From the NCBI GenBank assembly GCA_035940955.1, contig DASZEJ010000115.1:1-64000 (forward strand): a stretch of DNA of 64,000 nt. The letters run 5' to 3'. Source of the DNA: CADCVT01 sp035940955. GTDB taxonomy: Bacteria > Actinomycetota > Thermoleophilia > Solirubrobacterales > Solirubrobacteraceae. Every line of letters starts with the position of its first letter. The stretch's first letter is position 1. The position numbers and the translations under genes were made by a program. Shown in pieces: positions 24,509 through 33,203 of this stretch. The notes beneath the pieces were generated by a model. That model ran no database searches, had not been told where the DNA came from, and saw only the letters and a program-made list of their open reading frames with translations.

Positions 24509-25708
24509 ATGGCAGTCGGGACGCGATCCACCGCCGCCGACCCGACCGCCGCGACGCCCGCCCCCGCGCCGATCCCGATGTTCAAGGCCGCGGTGGCGCC
24601 GGGCGCCCTCGACGGCGTGGCGGACGTCCTCGCCGGGGGGCAGCTCGAACACGGCCCGAGGGCGGGCGAGCTCGAGCGGGCGGTGGGCCGCCGGCTCGGC
24701 AACCGGCGCGTGGTCGCGGTCGACTTCGGCGCGTCCGCCCTCCAGCTCGCGGTCCGGCTCGCGGCGTTCGCCGGCGGCGGCGCGCCGGGGGAGCGCAGCG
24801 CGGCCGAGGCCGGCGAGGTGCTCAGCGTGCCGCTCACGTTCGAGGCCACCAACTGGGCCATCCTCGCGAACGGGCTGCGGGTGCGCTGGGTCGACGTCGA
24901 CCCGCGCACGCTGAGCGTCGACTTCGACGACCTCGAGCGCAAGCTCTCGCCGGCCACGCGCGCCGTCATGGTCGTCCACTGGCTCGGGTCCCCGGTCGAC
25001 CTCGACCGCCTGCACCGCGTCGTCGACGCGGCCGAGGCGCGCCTCGGCTTCCGCCCCGCCGTCATCGAGGACGGCGCCCAGGCGTGGGGGGCGGCGTACC
25101 GCGGGCGCCCGATCGGCGACCACGGCAACACGACGGTGTTCAGCCTCGGCGCGATCAAGGTGCTCACCGCGGGCAGCGGCGGCCTGCTCGTCGTGCCCGA
25201 CGACGGGCTGGAGGAGCGCGCCCGGCGCCTGCGCTGGCTCGGCATCGACCGCACTGCAGACCGCGCCACCGGCGGCTACGACGTCGCCGAGTGGGGTCAC
25301 CGCTTCACGATGAACGAGGTCTCGGCCGCCATCGCCCTCGCCAACCTCGAGATCGTCGACGGCCTCGTGGCCCGCGCCCGCGACAACGCCGCGTACTTCG
25401 ACGAGCACCTGCGCGACGTGCCGGGGCTCGAGCACGTCGAGCGAGCGGAGGGCGCCGAGCCGTCGTTCTGGGCCTATCCGCTCAAGGTCGACGGCAGGGC
25501 GGCGTTCAAGCGCAAGCTCGCGCAGGCCGGCATCCCCACCAGCATCGTCGCGCGGCGCAACGACGCCCACACCTGCATGCGCGACGCCGCCGAGGCGCTG
25601 CCCGGGCTCGACAGCGTCTACGACCGGCTCGCGTACGTGCCGGTCGGCTGGTGGCTGTCGGACGACGACCGCGAGCGGATCGTCGACGCCATCTGCTCCG
25701 GCTGGTGA
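24509..25708 (+). CDS. DegT/DnrJ/EryC1/StrS-family sugar aminotransferase
   Basis: A 399-aa PLP aminotransferase with FGASALQLAVRLAA, SVPLTFEATNWAIL, VIEDGAQAWGAAYRG and the Lys-bearing FSLGAIKVLTAGSGG. DegT enzymes of this kind aminate keto-sugars such as NDP-3-keto- or 4-keto-hexoses. The next gene, coupled by a GTGA overlap, is a DesVI/TylM1-type N-methyltransferase; this aminotransferase/N-dimethyltransferase pairing is the standard route to dimethylamino sugars such as desosamine. It has its own promoter just upstream. Confidence 0.9.
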   Translation: MAVGTRSTAADPTAATPAPAPIPMFKAAVAPGALDGVADVLAGGQLEHGPRAGELERAVGRRLGNRRVVAVDFGASALQLAVRLAAFAGGGAPGERSAAEAGEVLSVPLTFEATNWAILANGLRVRWVDVDPRTLSVDFDDLERKLSPATRAVMVVHWLGSPVDLDRLHRVVDAAEARLGFRPAVIEDGAQAWGAAYRGRPIGDHGNTTVFSLGAIKVLTAGSGGLLVVPDDGLEERARRLRWLGIDRTADRATGGYDVAEWGHRFTMNEVSAAIALANLEIVDGLVARARDNAAYFDEHLRDVPGLEHVERAEGAEPSFWAYPLKVDGRAAFKRKLAQAGIPTSIVARRNDAHTCMRDAAEALPGLDSVYDRLAYVPVGWWLSDDDRERIVDAICSGW

Positions 25709-26448
25709 GGCCGGTGGAGGCGCCGGCCGCCCAGCCGATGTTCGGCCCCGACCACGCCGGCGTCTACGAGCTGATCTACCGCAGCCGCGGCAAGGACTGC
25801 GCCGCGGAGGCCCGCGACGTCGCCGATCGGATCCGGCGGCTGCGCCCCGGCGCGCGCTCGCTGCTCGACGTGGGCTGCGGCACGGGGCTGCACCTGGAGG
25901 CGTTCCGGACGCTGTTCGACCAGGTCGAGGGGCTCGAGGTCGCCCCGGCGATGCGCGAGCGCGCGCTGCGCAGGCTGCCCGGCGTCACCATCCACCCGGA
26001 CGACATGCGCTCGTTCCAGCTCGGCCGCACGTTCGACGCGGTCGTCTCGCTGTCGGCCGTCGGCTACGTCGACACCGTCGAGGAGCTGCGCGCGGCGATC
26101 GCGCGCATGGCCGATCACCTCGTGCCCGGCGGGGTGCTGGTCGTCGAGCCGTGGTGGCTGGCCGACAAGTACGTCGACCGCTACGTGGGCAGCGACCACG
26201 TCCGCGACGGCGACCGGGTGCTCGCGCGGGTCTCGCACACCGAGCGGCGCGACGGCGCGGCGCACATGGAGGCGCGGTGGGTCGTCGGGGACCGGACAGG
26301 GCTGCGCTCGTTCGCGCTGACCGAGGCGTTCAGGCTGTTCTCGCGCGAGGACTACATGGACGCGTTCGAGCGCGCCGGCTGCGCGGCCCGCTACGAGGAG
26401 CCCTGGCTGACCGGCCGCGGCCTCTTCGCCGGCGTCCGCCGGCGGTGA
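25705..26448 (+). CDS. NDP-aminosugar N,N-dimethyltransferase (DesVI/TylM1-like)
   Basis: A 247-aa SAM methyltransferase whose whole length follows the DesVI/TylM1 pattern: MFGPDHAGVYELIYRSRGKD, LLDVGCGTGLHLEAF for SAM binding, SLSAVGYVDTVEEL, PGGVLVVEPWWL and a final LTGRGLFAGVRR. These enzymes dimethylate the 3-amino group of NDP-deoxyaminosugars. A paralogue lies at 34232. The GTG start overlaps the aminotransferase stop. The 3' end overlaps the convergent glycosyltransferase gene by 58 bp. Confidence 0.85.
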   Translation: MRPVEAPAAQPMFGPDHAGVYELIYRSRGKDCAAEARDVADRIRRLRPGARSLLDVGCGTGLHLEAFRTLFDQVEGLEVAPAMRERALRRLPGVTIHPDDMRSFQLGRTFDAVVSLSAVGYVDTVEELRAAIARMADHLVPGGVLVVEPWWLADKYVDRYVGSDHVRDGDRVLARVSHTERRDGAAHMEARWVVGDRTGLRSFALTEAFRLFSREDYMDAFERAGCAARYEEPWLTGRGLFAGVRRR

Positions 26449-27653
26449 TCCCCGTTCGCCCGCGGGCTCGCGCCGCCGGCCCGGGCGAGCACCTCGTCGG
26501 CCGCCCGGACGGCCCCGCCGGCGGTGCGGACGCACCGCTGCATCTCCCGCACCCGCGCGAGCGTGCCCGCGTCGCCGGCCAGCTCGTCCACGGCGGCGCG
26601 CAGCGCCGCCCCGTCGAGCGGCTGCGCTTCGAGATGGCGGCCGAGCCCCAGCTCGTCGACCCGCCTGGCCATCGGCACGCACTCGAACGCGTGGTGCGGG
26701 ATGACCACCATCGGCCGGCCGAAGTGCAGCGCCTGCATCACCGTGCCCATCCCGCCGTGCGTGACGCACAGCTGCGCGTGCTCGAGGACGGCCGCGTGCG
26801 ACAGCCATCCGTGCGCCTCGACGTTCGGCGGCAGCGGCCCGAGCTCGGCGGGGTCGACGCGGCTGCCGACCGTCATCACGACGTGCCAGCGGCTGCCGGC
26901 GAACGCGCGCGCGCAGTCGCGGAAGAGCTCGGGGTGGTCGTTGAAGCTCGTGCCGAGCGAGACGAGCACCACCGGCCGGTCGCCGGGCGGCGCCCAGCCG
27001 TCGCCGCCGCTCTCGGTCAGGGCCGGCCCGACGAAGACGAAGCGCTCGTCGAAGGTGCCCCCGGCGAACTGGAAGGCCCGCGGGATGAAGACCAGGTTGA
27101 GGTCCTCGACGCGGTACCAGAAGCCCTCCGGCGAGGCGCCGACGCCCCGCGCGGCGAGCAGGTCCGCGAGCGCGGTCCGGAAGCGCTGGAGCGTGAGCGG
27201 TCCCGGGATCCCCGAGTCGGCGACCATGTCCGCGTAGTACGAGTACGCGTGGTTGGTCGCGAACCCGACGCTGATCCGCACCGCCGGGCGGTTCCACCGC
27301 GCCGCGAGGAGCTGCCCGGCGATGAACGGGAAGTCCTCGTAGACGACCACGTCGGGCGGCGACCCGTCGCACGCCGCCTCGACCGCGCGGAGGACCTGCA
27401 GGTTCTCCTCCAGGTACAGCATGTGGGGCGTCGCGCCGTCGTCGTCGGCGGCGAACACCTCGGCCGGGTCGAGGTTCATGACGGCCGACTCGTACTGGAG
27501 CGGGGCCGCTCCGGCGCGGTCCGCGAGGGGCGCGAACTCGGCCGTCGTCGCCTGCGTGACCCGGTGCCCGCGGCGGGTCAGCTCGGCGACCAGCGGGAGG
27601 AGGGGATAGACGTTCCCCGCGTGCGGCCCGTGGAGCAGCAGCACTGTCGACAC
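26391..27653 (-). CDS. GT1-family glycosyltransferase (macrolide-type, MGT)
   Basis: A 420-aa GT-B fold enzyme: HGPHAGNVYPLLPLVAELTRRGH for acceptor binding, VLVSLGTSFNDHPELF at the domain junction, and the donor signature CVTHGGMGTVMQAL with GRPMVVIPHHAFECVPMA. It should transfer a sugar from an NDP donor to a natural-product aglycone. Start GTG 27653 has a TATACG -10-like hexamer 10 nt upstream. The C-terminal ~25 residues are an Arg/Pro-rich tail overlapping the N-methyltransferase gene antisense. Divergent from a second GT1 gene across 29 bp. Confidence 0.9.
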   Translation of the reverse strand: MSTVLLLHGPHAGNVYPLLPLVAELTRRGHRVTQATTAEFAPLADRAGAAPLQYESAVMNLDPAEVFAADDDGATPHMLYLEENLQVLRAVEAACDGSPPDVVVYEDFPFIAGQLLAARWNRPAVRISVGFATNHAYSYYADMVADSGIPGPLTLQRFRTALADLLAARGVGASPEGFWYRVEDLNLVFIPRAFQFAGGTFDERFVFVGPALTESGGDGWAPPGDRPVVLVSLGTSFNDHPELFRDCARAFAGSRWHVVMTVGSRVDPAELGPLPPNVEAHGWLSHAAVLEHAQLCVTHGGMGTVMQALHFGRPMVVIPHHAFECVPMARRVDELGLGRHLEAQPLDGAALRAAVDELAGDAGTLARVREMQRCVRTAGGAVRAADEVLARAGGASPRANGDHRRRTPAKRPRPVSQGSS

Positions 27654-27682
27654 GATTGAGAATCGTATAGCATGCGACCGCC
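27654..27682. promoter_or_regulatory. 29-bp divergent promoter between two glycosyltransferase genes
   Basis: TATAGC (27666-27671, +) and TATACG (27669-27664, -) overlap and lie 10-11 nt before the two start codons. They flank a GATT-GAG-AATC inverted repeat. With only 29 bp between starts, both transcripts must be leaderless or nearly so, and one operator could control both genes. Confidence 0.55.
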
Positions 27683-28918
27683 ATGAGCGAGCGCCACGTC
27701 CTCTTCGCCAACGTGGGCGGGCACGGCCACGTGTACCCCTCCCTCGGCCTCGTGAGCGAGCTCGCCCGGCGCGGTCACCGGATCTCGTACGTGACGACGG
27801 CGCAGTTCGCCGACGAGGTCGCGGCGGCCGGCGCGACGGTCGTGCCGTACCGGTCGGAGTTCGAGGACTTCCACGTCCCCGACGTGGTCACCCAGGAGGA
27901 CGCCGAGACGCAGCTGCACCTCGTCTACGTCCGCGAGAACGTGGCCGTGCTGCGCGCGGCCGAGGAGGCGCTGCGCGACGACGTCCCCGACCTCGTCGCC
28001 TACGACGTGTTCCCGTTCATCGCCGGCCGCCTGCTCGCGAAGACGTGGGACCGCCCGGCCGTGCGCCTCACCGGCGGCTTCGCCGAGAACGAGCACTACT
28101 CGCTGTTCGAGGCGCTGTGGGCCAGCCACGGCCACCGCCACCCGGCCGACGTGGAGGCCGTGCACGCGGTGCTGGTCGACCTGCTCGCCGAGTACGGCGT
28201 CCACACCCCCGTCAAGCGGTTCTGGCGCGAGATCGAGGACCTCAACGTCGTCTGGCTGCCGCGGTCGTTCACGGTCCGGCCGGAGACGTTCGACGACCGT
28301 TTCGCCTTCGTGGGGCCGAGCTTCACGGGCCGGCTGGAGGACGCGAGCTGGCGGCCGCCGCGCCCGGACGCGCCCGTCCTGCTCGTCTCGCTGGGCACGC
28401 TGCACAACGAGCAGCCGGAGTTCTTCAGGGCGTGCGCGCAGGCGTTCGCCGGCACGCCGTGGCACGTCGTCCTGGCGATCGGCCGCTTCCTCGACCCCGC
28501 GGCGCTCGGCCCGCTGCCGCCCAACGTCGAGGCGCACGCATGGGTGCCGTTCCACGCCGTCCTCGAGCACGCGACGGTGTGCCTGACGCAGGGCACCACC
28601 GGCGCCACGATGGAGGCGATGGACACGGGCGTGCCGCTGGTCGTCGTCCCGCACTTCGCGACCGAGGCGCTCCCGTTCGCCCGGCGCGTCGTCGAGCTTG
28701 GCCTCGGCTGCGAGCTGCCGGCCGACCGGCTCGACCCGGACGGCATCCGCGCGGCCGTCGAGCGGGTGGCGGCCGACGGGGCGATCAGGCAGCGCGTCCT
28801 GCGCATGCAGCGCGACGTCCGCGAGGCGGGCGGGCCGGCCCGGGCCGCCGACGTCGTCGAGGCGTACATGGCGCGCTCGCTGCCCCCAATTCCCGCCCCT
28901 ACGCACTTCACAATCTGA
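27683..28918 (+). CDS. GT1-family glycosyltransferase, altered donor motif
   Basis: A 411-aa GT-B protein related to its divergent neighbour: NVGGHGHVYPSLGLVSELARRGH, VLLVSLGTLHNEQPEFF and a donor loop CLTQGTTGATMEAMDTGVPLV. Family members normally have HGG or HGT at that loop, the His contacting the donor phosphate; here it is Gln. The domain is otherwise complete, so it may use a different donor, be slow, or be a partner protein. ATG 27683 is the only reasonable start. Confidence 0.9.
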   Translation: MSERHVLFANVGGHGHVYPSLGLVSELARRGHRISYVTTAQFADEVAAAGATVVPYRSEFEDFHVPDVVTQEDAETQLHLVYVRENVAVLRAAEEALRDDVPDLVAYDVFPFIAGRLLAKTWDRPAVRLTGGFAENEHYSLFEALWASHGHRHPADVEAVHAVLVDLLAEYGVHTPVKRFWREIEDLNVVWLPRSFTVRPETFDDRFAFVGPSFTGRLEDASWRPPRPDAPVLLVSLGTLHNEQPEFFRACAQAFAGTPWHVVLAIGRFLDPAALGPLPPNVEAHAWVPFHAVLEHATVCLTQGTTGATMEAMDTGVPLVVVPHFATEALPFARRVVELGLGCELPADRLDPDGIRAAVERVAADGAIRQRVLRMQRDVREAGGPARAADVVEAYMARSLPPIPAPTHFTI

Positions 28919-28930
28919 TAGCGTCCTGCC

Positions 28931-30433
28931 ATGGCACTCCGGAACGTGAGCGTGCTGCTGCTGTACCCGCCGAACCAGACCTTCCCGGGGACCGTGTGCA
29001 AGCCGAACGGGTCGCTCGCCTACCCGCAGCTCGGCGGGGCGCTGCGCGAGCACGGGGTGAACGTGCGCGTCTTCGACGCCTGCGTCGGCGACGGTCCCGA
29101 CCCGCTCGACGAGCTGTTCGCCAACCCCGCGCCGCTGCCCAGCGGCTTCCTGCGCACCGGCGTCAGCGACGAGCGGATCCTCGAGGTGGCGGCCGAGCAC
29201 GACGTCGTCGGCATCACGTCGATCTTCACCGACCAGGAGTCGATGGTCCTGCACTGCGCGCGGCTGATCAAGGCGGCGTACCCCGAGAAGATCGTCGTCT
29301 CCGGCGGCGTCAACGCGCGCTCGCGGCTGCCGCAGTTCTTCGCCGCCGGCGTCGACGCGGTCTGCCTGTCCGAGGCCGAGCACACGCTCGTCCAGATCGT
29401 CGAGGCCGTGCGGCGCTCGCCGCGGCCGGACCTCGCCGCGGTCCACGGCGTCGCGTTCCCGGACGGAGCCGAGATCCGCGTCAACCCGACCCGCCCGCAG
29501 GACGTCGTCTGGGACCTCGACAGCCTGCCGCTGCCGGCGTGGGACCTGCTGCCCAACGAGCGCTACTGGAAGATCGCCCGCCCGCACTCGGGCCTCTTCG
29601 AGCCCGGCGCCGAGCTGCGCTACGCGACGATGGTCACCTCGCTCGGGTGCCCGTTCCACTGCGCCTACTGCCACATCGCCGGCGAGACGCAGGACAGCCT
29701 CAGCGGCCCGATCGGCCGGTTCCGCGTCAAGTCCGACGAGCGCGTCCTGGCCGAGATCGAGACGCTCAAGGGCCTCGGCGTCACCGACGTCTTCATCGAG
29801 GACGACTCGCTGCTCGGCAACAAGCGGCGCGGCCTGCGGCTGCTGCGGAAGATCCAGGGCGCCGGCGTGACGATCTGCGACCTCAACGGCATCAACCTCA
29901 TCCACCTGCTCAAGCGCTGGAAGCCCGACCACGAGGTGCTCGAGGCGCTGGCCGCGGCGAACTTCACCCAGCTCAACATGCCGTTCGAGTCGGGCAACCC
30001 GCGGATCATCCGCAAGTACGCGAGCAACAAGCTCGACATCGAGAGGGCCGACCTCCGCGGGCTGATCGTCGCCATGAAGGAGTACGGCTTCCGGATGTAC
30101 GGCAACTACATGATGGGCTACCCGGACGAGACGCTGGAGGAGATCGAGCGCACGATCGACCTCGCCCGCGAGCACGTCTCGTACGGGCTCGACGCGGCGA
30201 ACTTCTTCCTGGTCGTCCCGCTGCCCGGCGCGCCGCTGTTCGACATGGCGATCGAGGCGGGGCACATCAGCCCGGACTTCAACCCGGACACGATGAACAT
30301 CTACAACGCCAACATGACCGGCACGCTGGTGCCGGCCCCGGTCCTCGAGGAGCTGCGCGACCGCGCGTGGCACGAGGTCAACTCGGAGACCTGGAAGGAC
30401 GCCAAGAAGGCCTGGGCGGCCACGGCCGCCTGA
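28931..30433 (+). CDS. Cobalamin-binding radical SAM enzyme
   Basis: A 500-aa class B-type radical SAM protein. Residues ~1-190 are a B12-binding domain (LLLYPPNQTFPG, VVGITSIFTDQES, IVVSGGVNARSR). The radical SAM barrel starts near 235 with SLGCPFHCAYC (C240, C244, C247 binding the 4Fe-4S cluster), then VFIEDDSLLGNKRRG and NMPFESGNPRIIRKYA. Such enzymes mostly methylate unactivated carbons or phosphinates, and some cyclise or rearrange. In this locus it could C-methylate a sugar or the aglycone. GATAGC lies 8 nt before ATG 28931. Confidence 0.9.
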   Translation: MALRNVSVLLLYPPNQTFPGTVCKPNGSLAYPQLGGALREHGVNVRVFDACVGDGPDPLDELFANPAPLPSGFLRTGVSDERILEVAAEHDVVGITSIFTDQESMVLHCARLIKAAYPEKIVVSGGVNARSRLPQFFAAGVDAVCLSEAEHTLVQIVEAVRRSPRPDLAAVHGVAFPDGAEIRVNPTRPQDVVWDLDSLPLPAWDLLPNERYWKIARPHSGLFEPGAELRYATMVTSLGCPFHCAYCHIAGETQDSLSGPIGRFRVKSDERVLAEIETLKGLGVTDVFIEDDSLLGNKRRGLRLLRKIQGAGVTICDLNGINLIHLLKRWKPDHEVLEALAAANFTQLNMPFESGNPRIIRKYASNKLDIERADLRGLIVAMKEYGFRMYGNYMMGYPDETLEEIERTIDLAREHVSYGLDAANFFLVVPLPGAPLFDMAIEAGHISPDFNPDTMNIYNANMTGTLVPAPVLEELRDRAWHEVNSETWKDAKKAWAATAA

Positions 30434-30451
30434 CCCGCCCGCCGGACGGCG

Positions 30452-31636
30452 CTACGCGTAGACCGCCGGGACCTCGGCGAGGATCCGCCGCACGGTCTCC
30501 GCGGGCGTGGGCAGCGACAGCATCTCCTCGCGCATGGCCGCCGCCGCGCCGGCCAGCCGCTCGTCCTCGATCAGCGTCCTGAGCAGCTCCGGCGTGACCT
30601 GGTCGGCGGTGCTCGTCAGCCCGAAGCCGAGCCTGCGCACCGCGGCGCGCGCGGAGTGCTGGAACGTGTCCCGGGCGTCGGGCGCGAGCAGCTGCGGCGT
30701 GCCCGCCTCGAGCGCGGTCAGCACGGTCCCGCCGCCGCCGTGGTGCACGACGCCGGCGCACTCGGGCAACAGCCGGTGCAGCGGCGCCCACCCGACCGAG
30801 CGGACGTTCGGCGGCAGCTCGCCGAGGGGGCCGACGTCGACGTCGCCGAGGGCGAGCACGAAGTCGGCGTCCACCTCGGCCGCCGCGGCGAGGATCGACT
30901 CGATGGCGTCCAGGCCGAACGCCTGCAGCTCGATCGTCCCCATCGTCACCGCGACCTGCGGGCGGCGCGCGGGCCGCCCGTTGCCGTTCGCCGCGGCCGC
31001 GCCCGCGGGCGACGGCCGGCCGGCGCGCAGCACGGTGCCGCCGCCGTAGGACACCCACCGCATGAACCAGCCCTCGGGCTCGCGGTCGAGCATGCTGGGC
31101 GGGAACGACTCGATCTTCACCGCGGGCTCGGGAAGCGGGCCGGCGATGGCGTACCTGTCGAAGAAGTCGCCGAGGAAGCCGGCGATGGCGTGGTGCATCC
31201 CGCCGGTCCGGAACGCCCCGTGGTTGCGCTGCACCGCGGGCACGCCCGCCCGGGCCGCGGCGAACAGGCCGGCGGTCGCGCCGTGCTCGTAGACGACCAG
31301 GTCGGGCTTCCACTCGTCGGTCAGCGCGATGAGGCCGTCGATCAGCGGGCGGTTCGCCGCGGCGATCTGAACCGCCCGCTCCTCCAGGTTGACCGCCGGC
31401 CGCGTCGCGACCGTCGCCATGAAGTCGGGGTTGTCCTTCGCGACCTGCTCGAACACCGCGACCGCGCTGAAGTCCGGCGCCACGTCCACCACGTCGAGCC
31501 CGGACCCCGCCGCGCGCTCGGCGTGCTCGGCCGTGGCGATCAGGACGTCGTGCCCGTTCGTGCGGAAGCCCCAGGCGAGCTGGATCAGCGGGAGCAGGTG
31601 CCCGAGGCCGGGCGAGGAGACGAACAGGACTCTCAT
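30452..31636 (-). CDS. EryCIII-like glycosyltransferase (GT1)
   Basis: A 394-aa GT-B enzyme of the actinobacterial natural-product type: MRVLFVSSPGLGHLLPLIQLA, a central NVRSVGWAPLHRLLPECAG and the donor loop VVHHGGGGTVLTALEAGTPQLLAPDARDT. It is closer to EryCIII/DesVII-like transferases than the two MGT enzymes above; those often need a P450-like activator, and none is seen here. ATG 31636 is chosen over 31669 because AGGAG lies 7 nt upstream. It converges with the B12-radical SAM gene and is divergent from the nucleotide-sugar dehydrogenase. Confidence 0.85.
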   Translation of the reverse strand: MRVLFVSSPGLGHLLPLIQLAWGFRTNGHDVLIATAEHAERAAGSGLDVVDVAPDFSAVAVFEQVAKDNPDFMATVATRPAVNLEERAVQIAAANRPLIDGLIALTDEWKPDLVVYEHGATAGLFAAARAGVPAVQRNHGAFRTGGMHHAIAGFLGDFFDRYAIAGPLPEPAVKIESFPPSMLDREPEGWFMRWVSYGGGTVLRAGRPSPAGAAAANGNGRPARRPQVAVTMGTIELQAFGLDAIESILAAAAEVDADFVLALGDVDVGPLGELPPNVRSVGWAPLHRLLPECAGVVHHGGGGTVLTALEAGTPQLLAPDARDTFQHSARAAVRRLGFGLTSTADQVTPELLRTLIEDERLAGAAAAMREEMLSLPTPAETVRRILAEVPAVYA

Positions 31637-31734
31637 CGGATTGCTCCTGGCGGTCGCGACGGTCACCATCGAAATCAGAAGCGATGATCCCAGTGCTGGT
31701 CGCCCAGTGCAAGCGTGCAGAGCGGAGTTTCGCC

Positions 31735-31763
31735 TTGTCTCCGCTCCGGCGATACTTTAGAGT
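31735..31763 (+). promoter_or_regulatory. Promoter, TTGTCT-17-TAGAGT
   Basis: TTGTCT (31735-31740) and TAGAGT (31758-31763) with a 17-nt spacer. A TTG codon at 31773 begins 9 nt after the -10 and is in frame with the nucleotide-sugar dehydrogenase, so a leaderless start there is an alternative to GTG 31863. Confidence 0.55.
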
Positions 31764-31862
31764 CGTATTGCTTTGTTCGTCTCGCAGGGCAAGGACACGC
31801 TCGACCTCCGCGACACCGCCCTCGGCCGGCCCCGGCCGGAGCGCAGCGGCAGCGGCGACGCA

Positions 31863-33200
31863 GTGGCGTCGACACCGAGGGTGGCCGTCGTGGGGTTCGG
31901 CTACATCGGTTCCTGCCTGGGCGCCGCGCTCGCCGAGCGCGGCGCCCGCGTCGTCGCGCTGGACAGCGACGCGTCGCTGATCGACGACCTCCGCGCGGGG
32001 CGCTGCCGCACCCCCGAGCCCGGGATGGCCGAGGCGCTCGGCGCAGTCGCGCGCGCGGGTCGCGTGCGCTTCACCACCGACTACGACGCGCTCTCCGACG
32101 TCGACGTCGTCGTGATCACCGTCGGCACGCCGGTCGCCGCCGACGGCACGCTGCTCACCGGCCAGCTCGCCGCCGTGTGCCGCGAGCTGGCGCCGCGGCT
32201 GCGGCGCGGGCAGCTCGTGATCCTCCGCAGCACCGTGGCGCCCGGCGTGACCCGAACGCTGGTCGTGCCCCTGCTGCAGGAGAGCGGCCTCGTCGAGGGC
32301 GAGGGGTTCGGCGTCGCCTACTGCCCGGAGCGGCTCGCGGAGGGCGACGCGCTCGCGCAGGTGCGCGAGCTGCCCGTCGTGGTCGGCGGCTGCAGCGCGG
32401 AGAGCGGCGCGGCGGCCGCGGACTTCTGGCGGCGCGCGCTCGGCGTCGAGGTGCAGACGGTCGCGAGCGTCGACGTCGCCGAGATCGTCAAGCTGGCGAC
32501 GAACTGGTGGATCGACGCGAACATCGCGATCGCCAACGAGCTCGCCCGGTTCTGCAGCGCGTACGGGGTCGACGTCCTCGACGTCGTCGCGGCGGCCAAC
32601 TCGCTGCCCAAGGGCAGCGGCAACGTGAACGTCCTGCTGCCGTCCGTCGGCGTCGGCGGCGCGTGCCTGACGAAGGACCCCTGGATGACCTGGCAGGCCG
32701 CGCAGCGGCGCGGCGTGCAGCTGCGCACGATCGAGACCGCGCGGCGGGTGAACGACGACATGCCCGGCTTCGCCTGCCGGCTGATCGGCGACGGGCTGGC
32801 GAAGCTCGGCAAGGACCTCGACGGGGCGCGCGTCGCGGTCCTCGGCGTGGCGTTCAAGAACGACACCGGCGACCTGCGCCGCACGCCGGTGCAGGGCGTG
32901 GTCGACGGGCTGCGCGCCGGGGGCGCGGAGGTGCGCCTGTTCGACCCGATGGCGGACGCGAGCGCGATCCGCGAGGTGTTCCGCTGCTGGCCCGCGGCCG
33001 GCCTGGCCGAGGCGGTCGACGGCGCCGACGCGGTCGCGGTGCTCGCCGGCCATCGCGACTTCCACGCGATCGACCTGGACTGGCTGCGCGACGCGGTGGC
33101 GATGCCCTGTCTGATGTTCGACGGCCGGATGTACTGGCCGGCCGACACGGTGCGCCGGATCCGGCGGCTGGGCTTCGGCTTCTGCGGGATCGGCCGCTGA
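31863..33200 (+). CDS. UDP/NDP-sugar 6-dehydrogenase (UDP-Glc/ManNAc DH family)
   Basis: A 445-aa enzyme with the NAD domain VAVVGFGYIGSCLGAALAE, the VGTPVAADGTLLTGQL strand, LRSTVAPGVTRTL, the catalytic Cys in SVGVGGACLTKDPWM and the C-terminal domain AVLGVAFKNDTGDLRRTP. It oxidises C6 of a nucleotide hexose twice to give the uronic acid. GTG 31863 puts the Rossmann loop at the N terminus; TTG 31773 adds 30 residues. The next gene is a decarboxylase/epimerase-type SDR, so a uronate-to-pentose route is likely. Confidence 0.85.
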   Translation: MASTPRVAVVGFGYIGSCLGAALAERGARVVALDSDASLIDDLRAGRCRTPEPGMAEALGAVARAGRVRFTTDYDALSDVDVVVITVGTPVAADGTLLTGQLAAVCRELAPRLRRGQLVILRSTVAPGVTRTLVVPLLQESGLVEGEGFGVAYCPERLAEGDALAQVRELPVVVGGCSAESGAAAADFWRRALGVEVQTVASVDVAEIVKLATNWWIDANIAIANELARFCSAYGVDVLDVVAAANSLPKGSGNVNVLLPSVGVGGACLTKDPWMTWQAAQRRGVQLRTIETARRVNDDMPGFACRLIGDGLAKLGKDLDGARVAVLGVAFKNDTGDLRRTPVQGVVDGLRAGGAEVRLFDPMADASAIREVFRCWPAAGLAEAVDGADAVAVLAGHRDFHAIDLDWLRDAVAMPCLMFDGRMYWPADTVRRIRRLGFGFCGIGR

Positions 33201-33203
33201 GCG

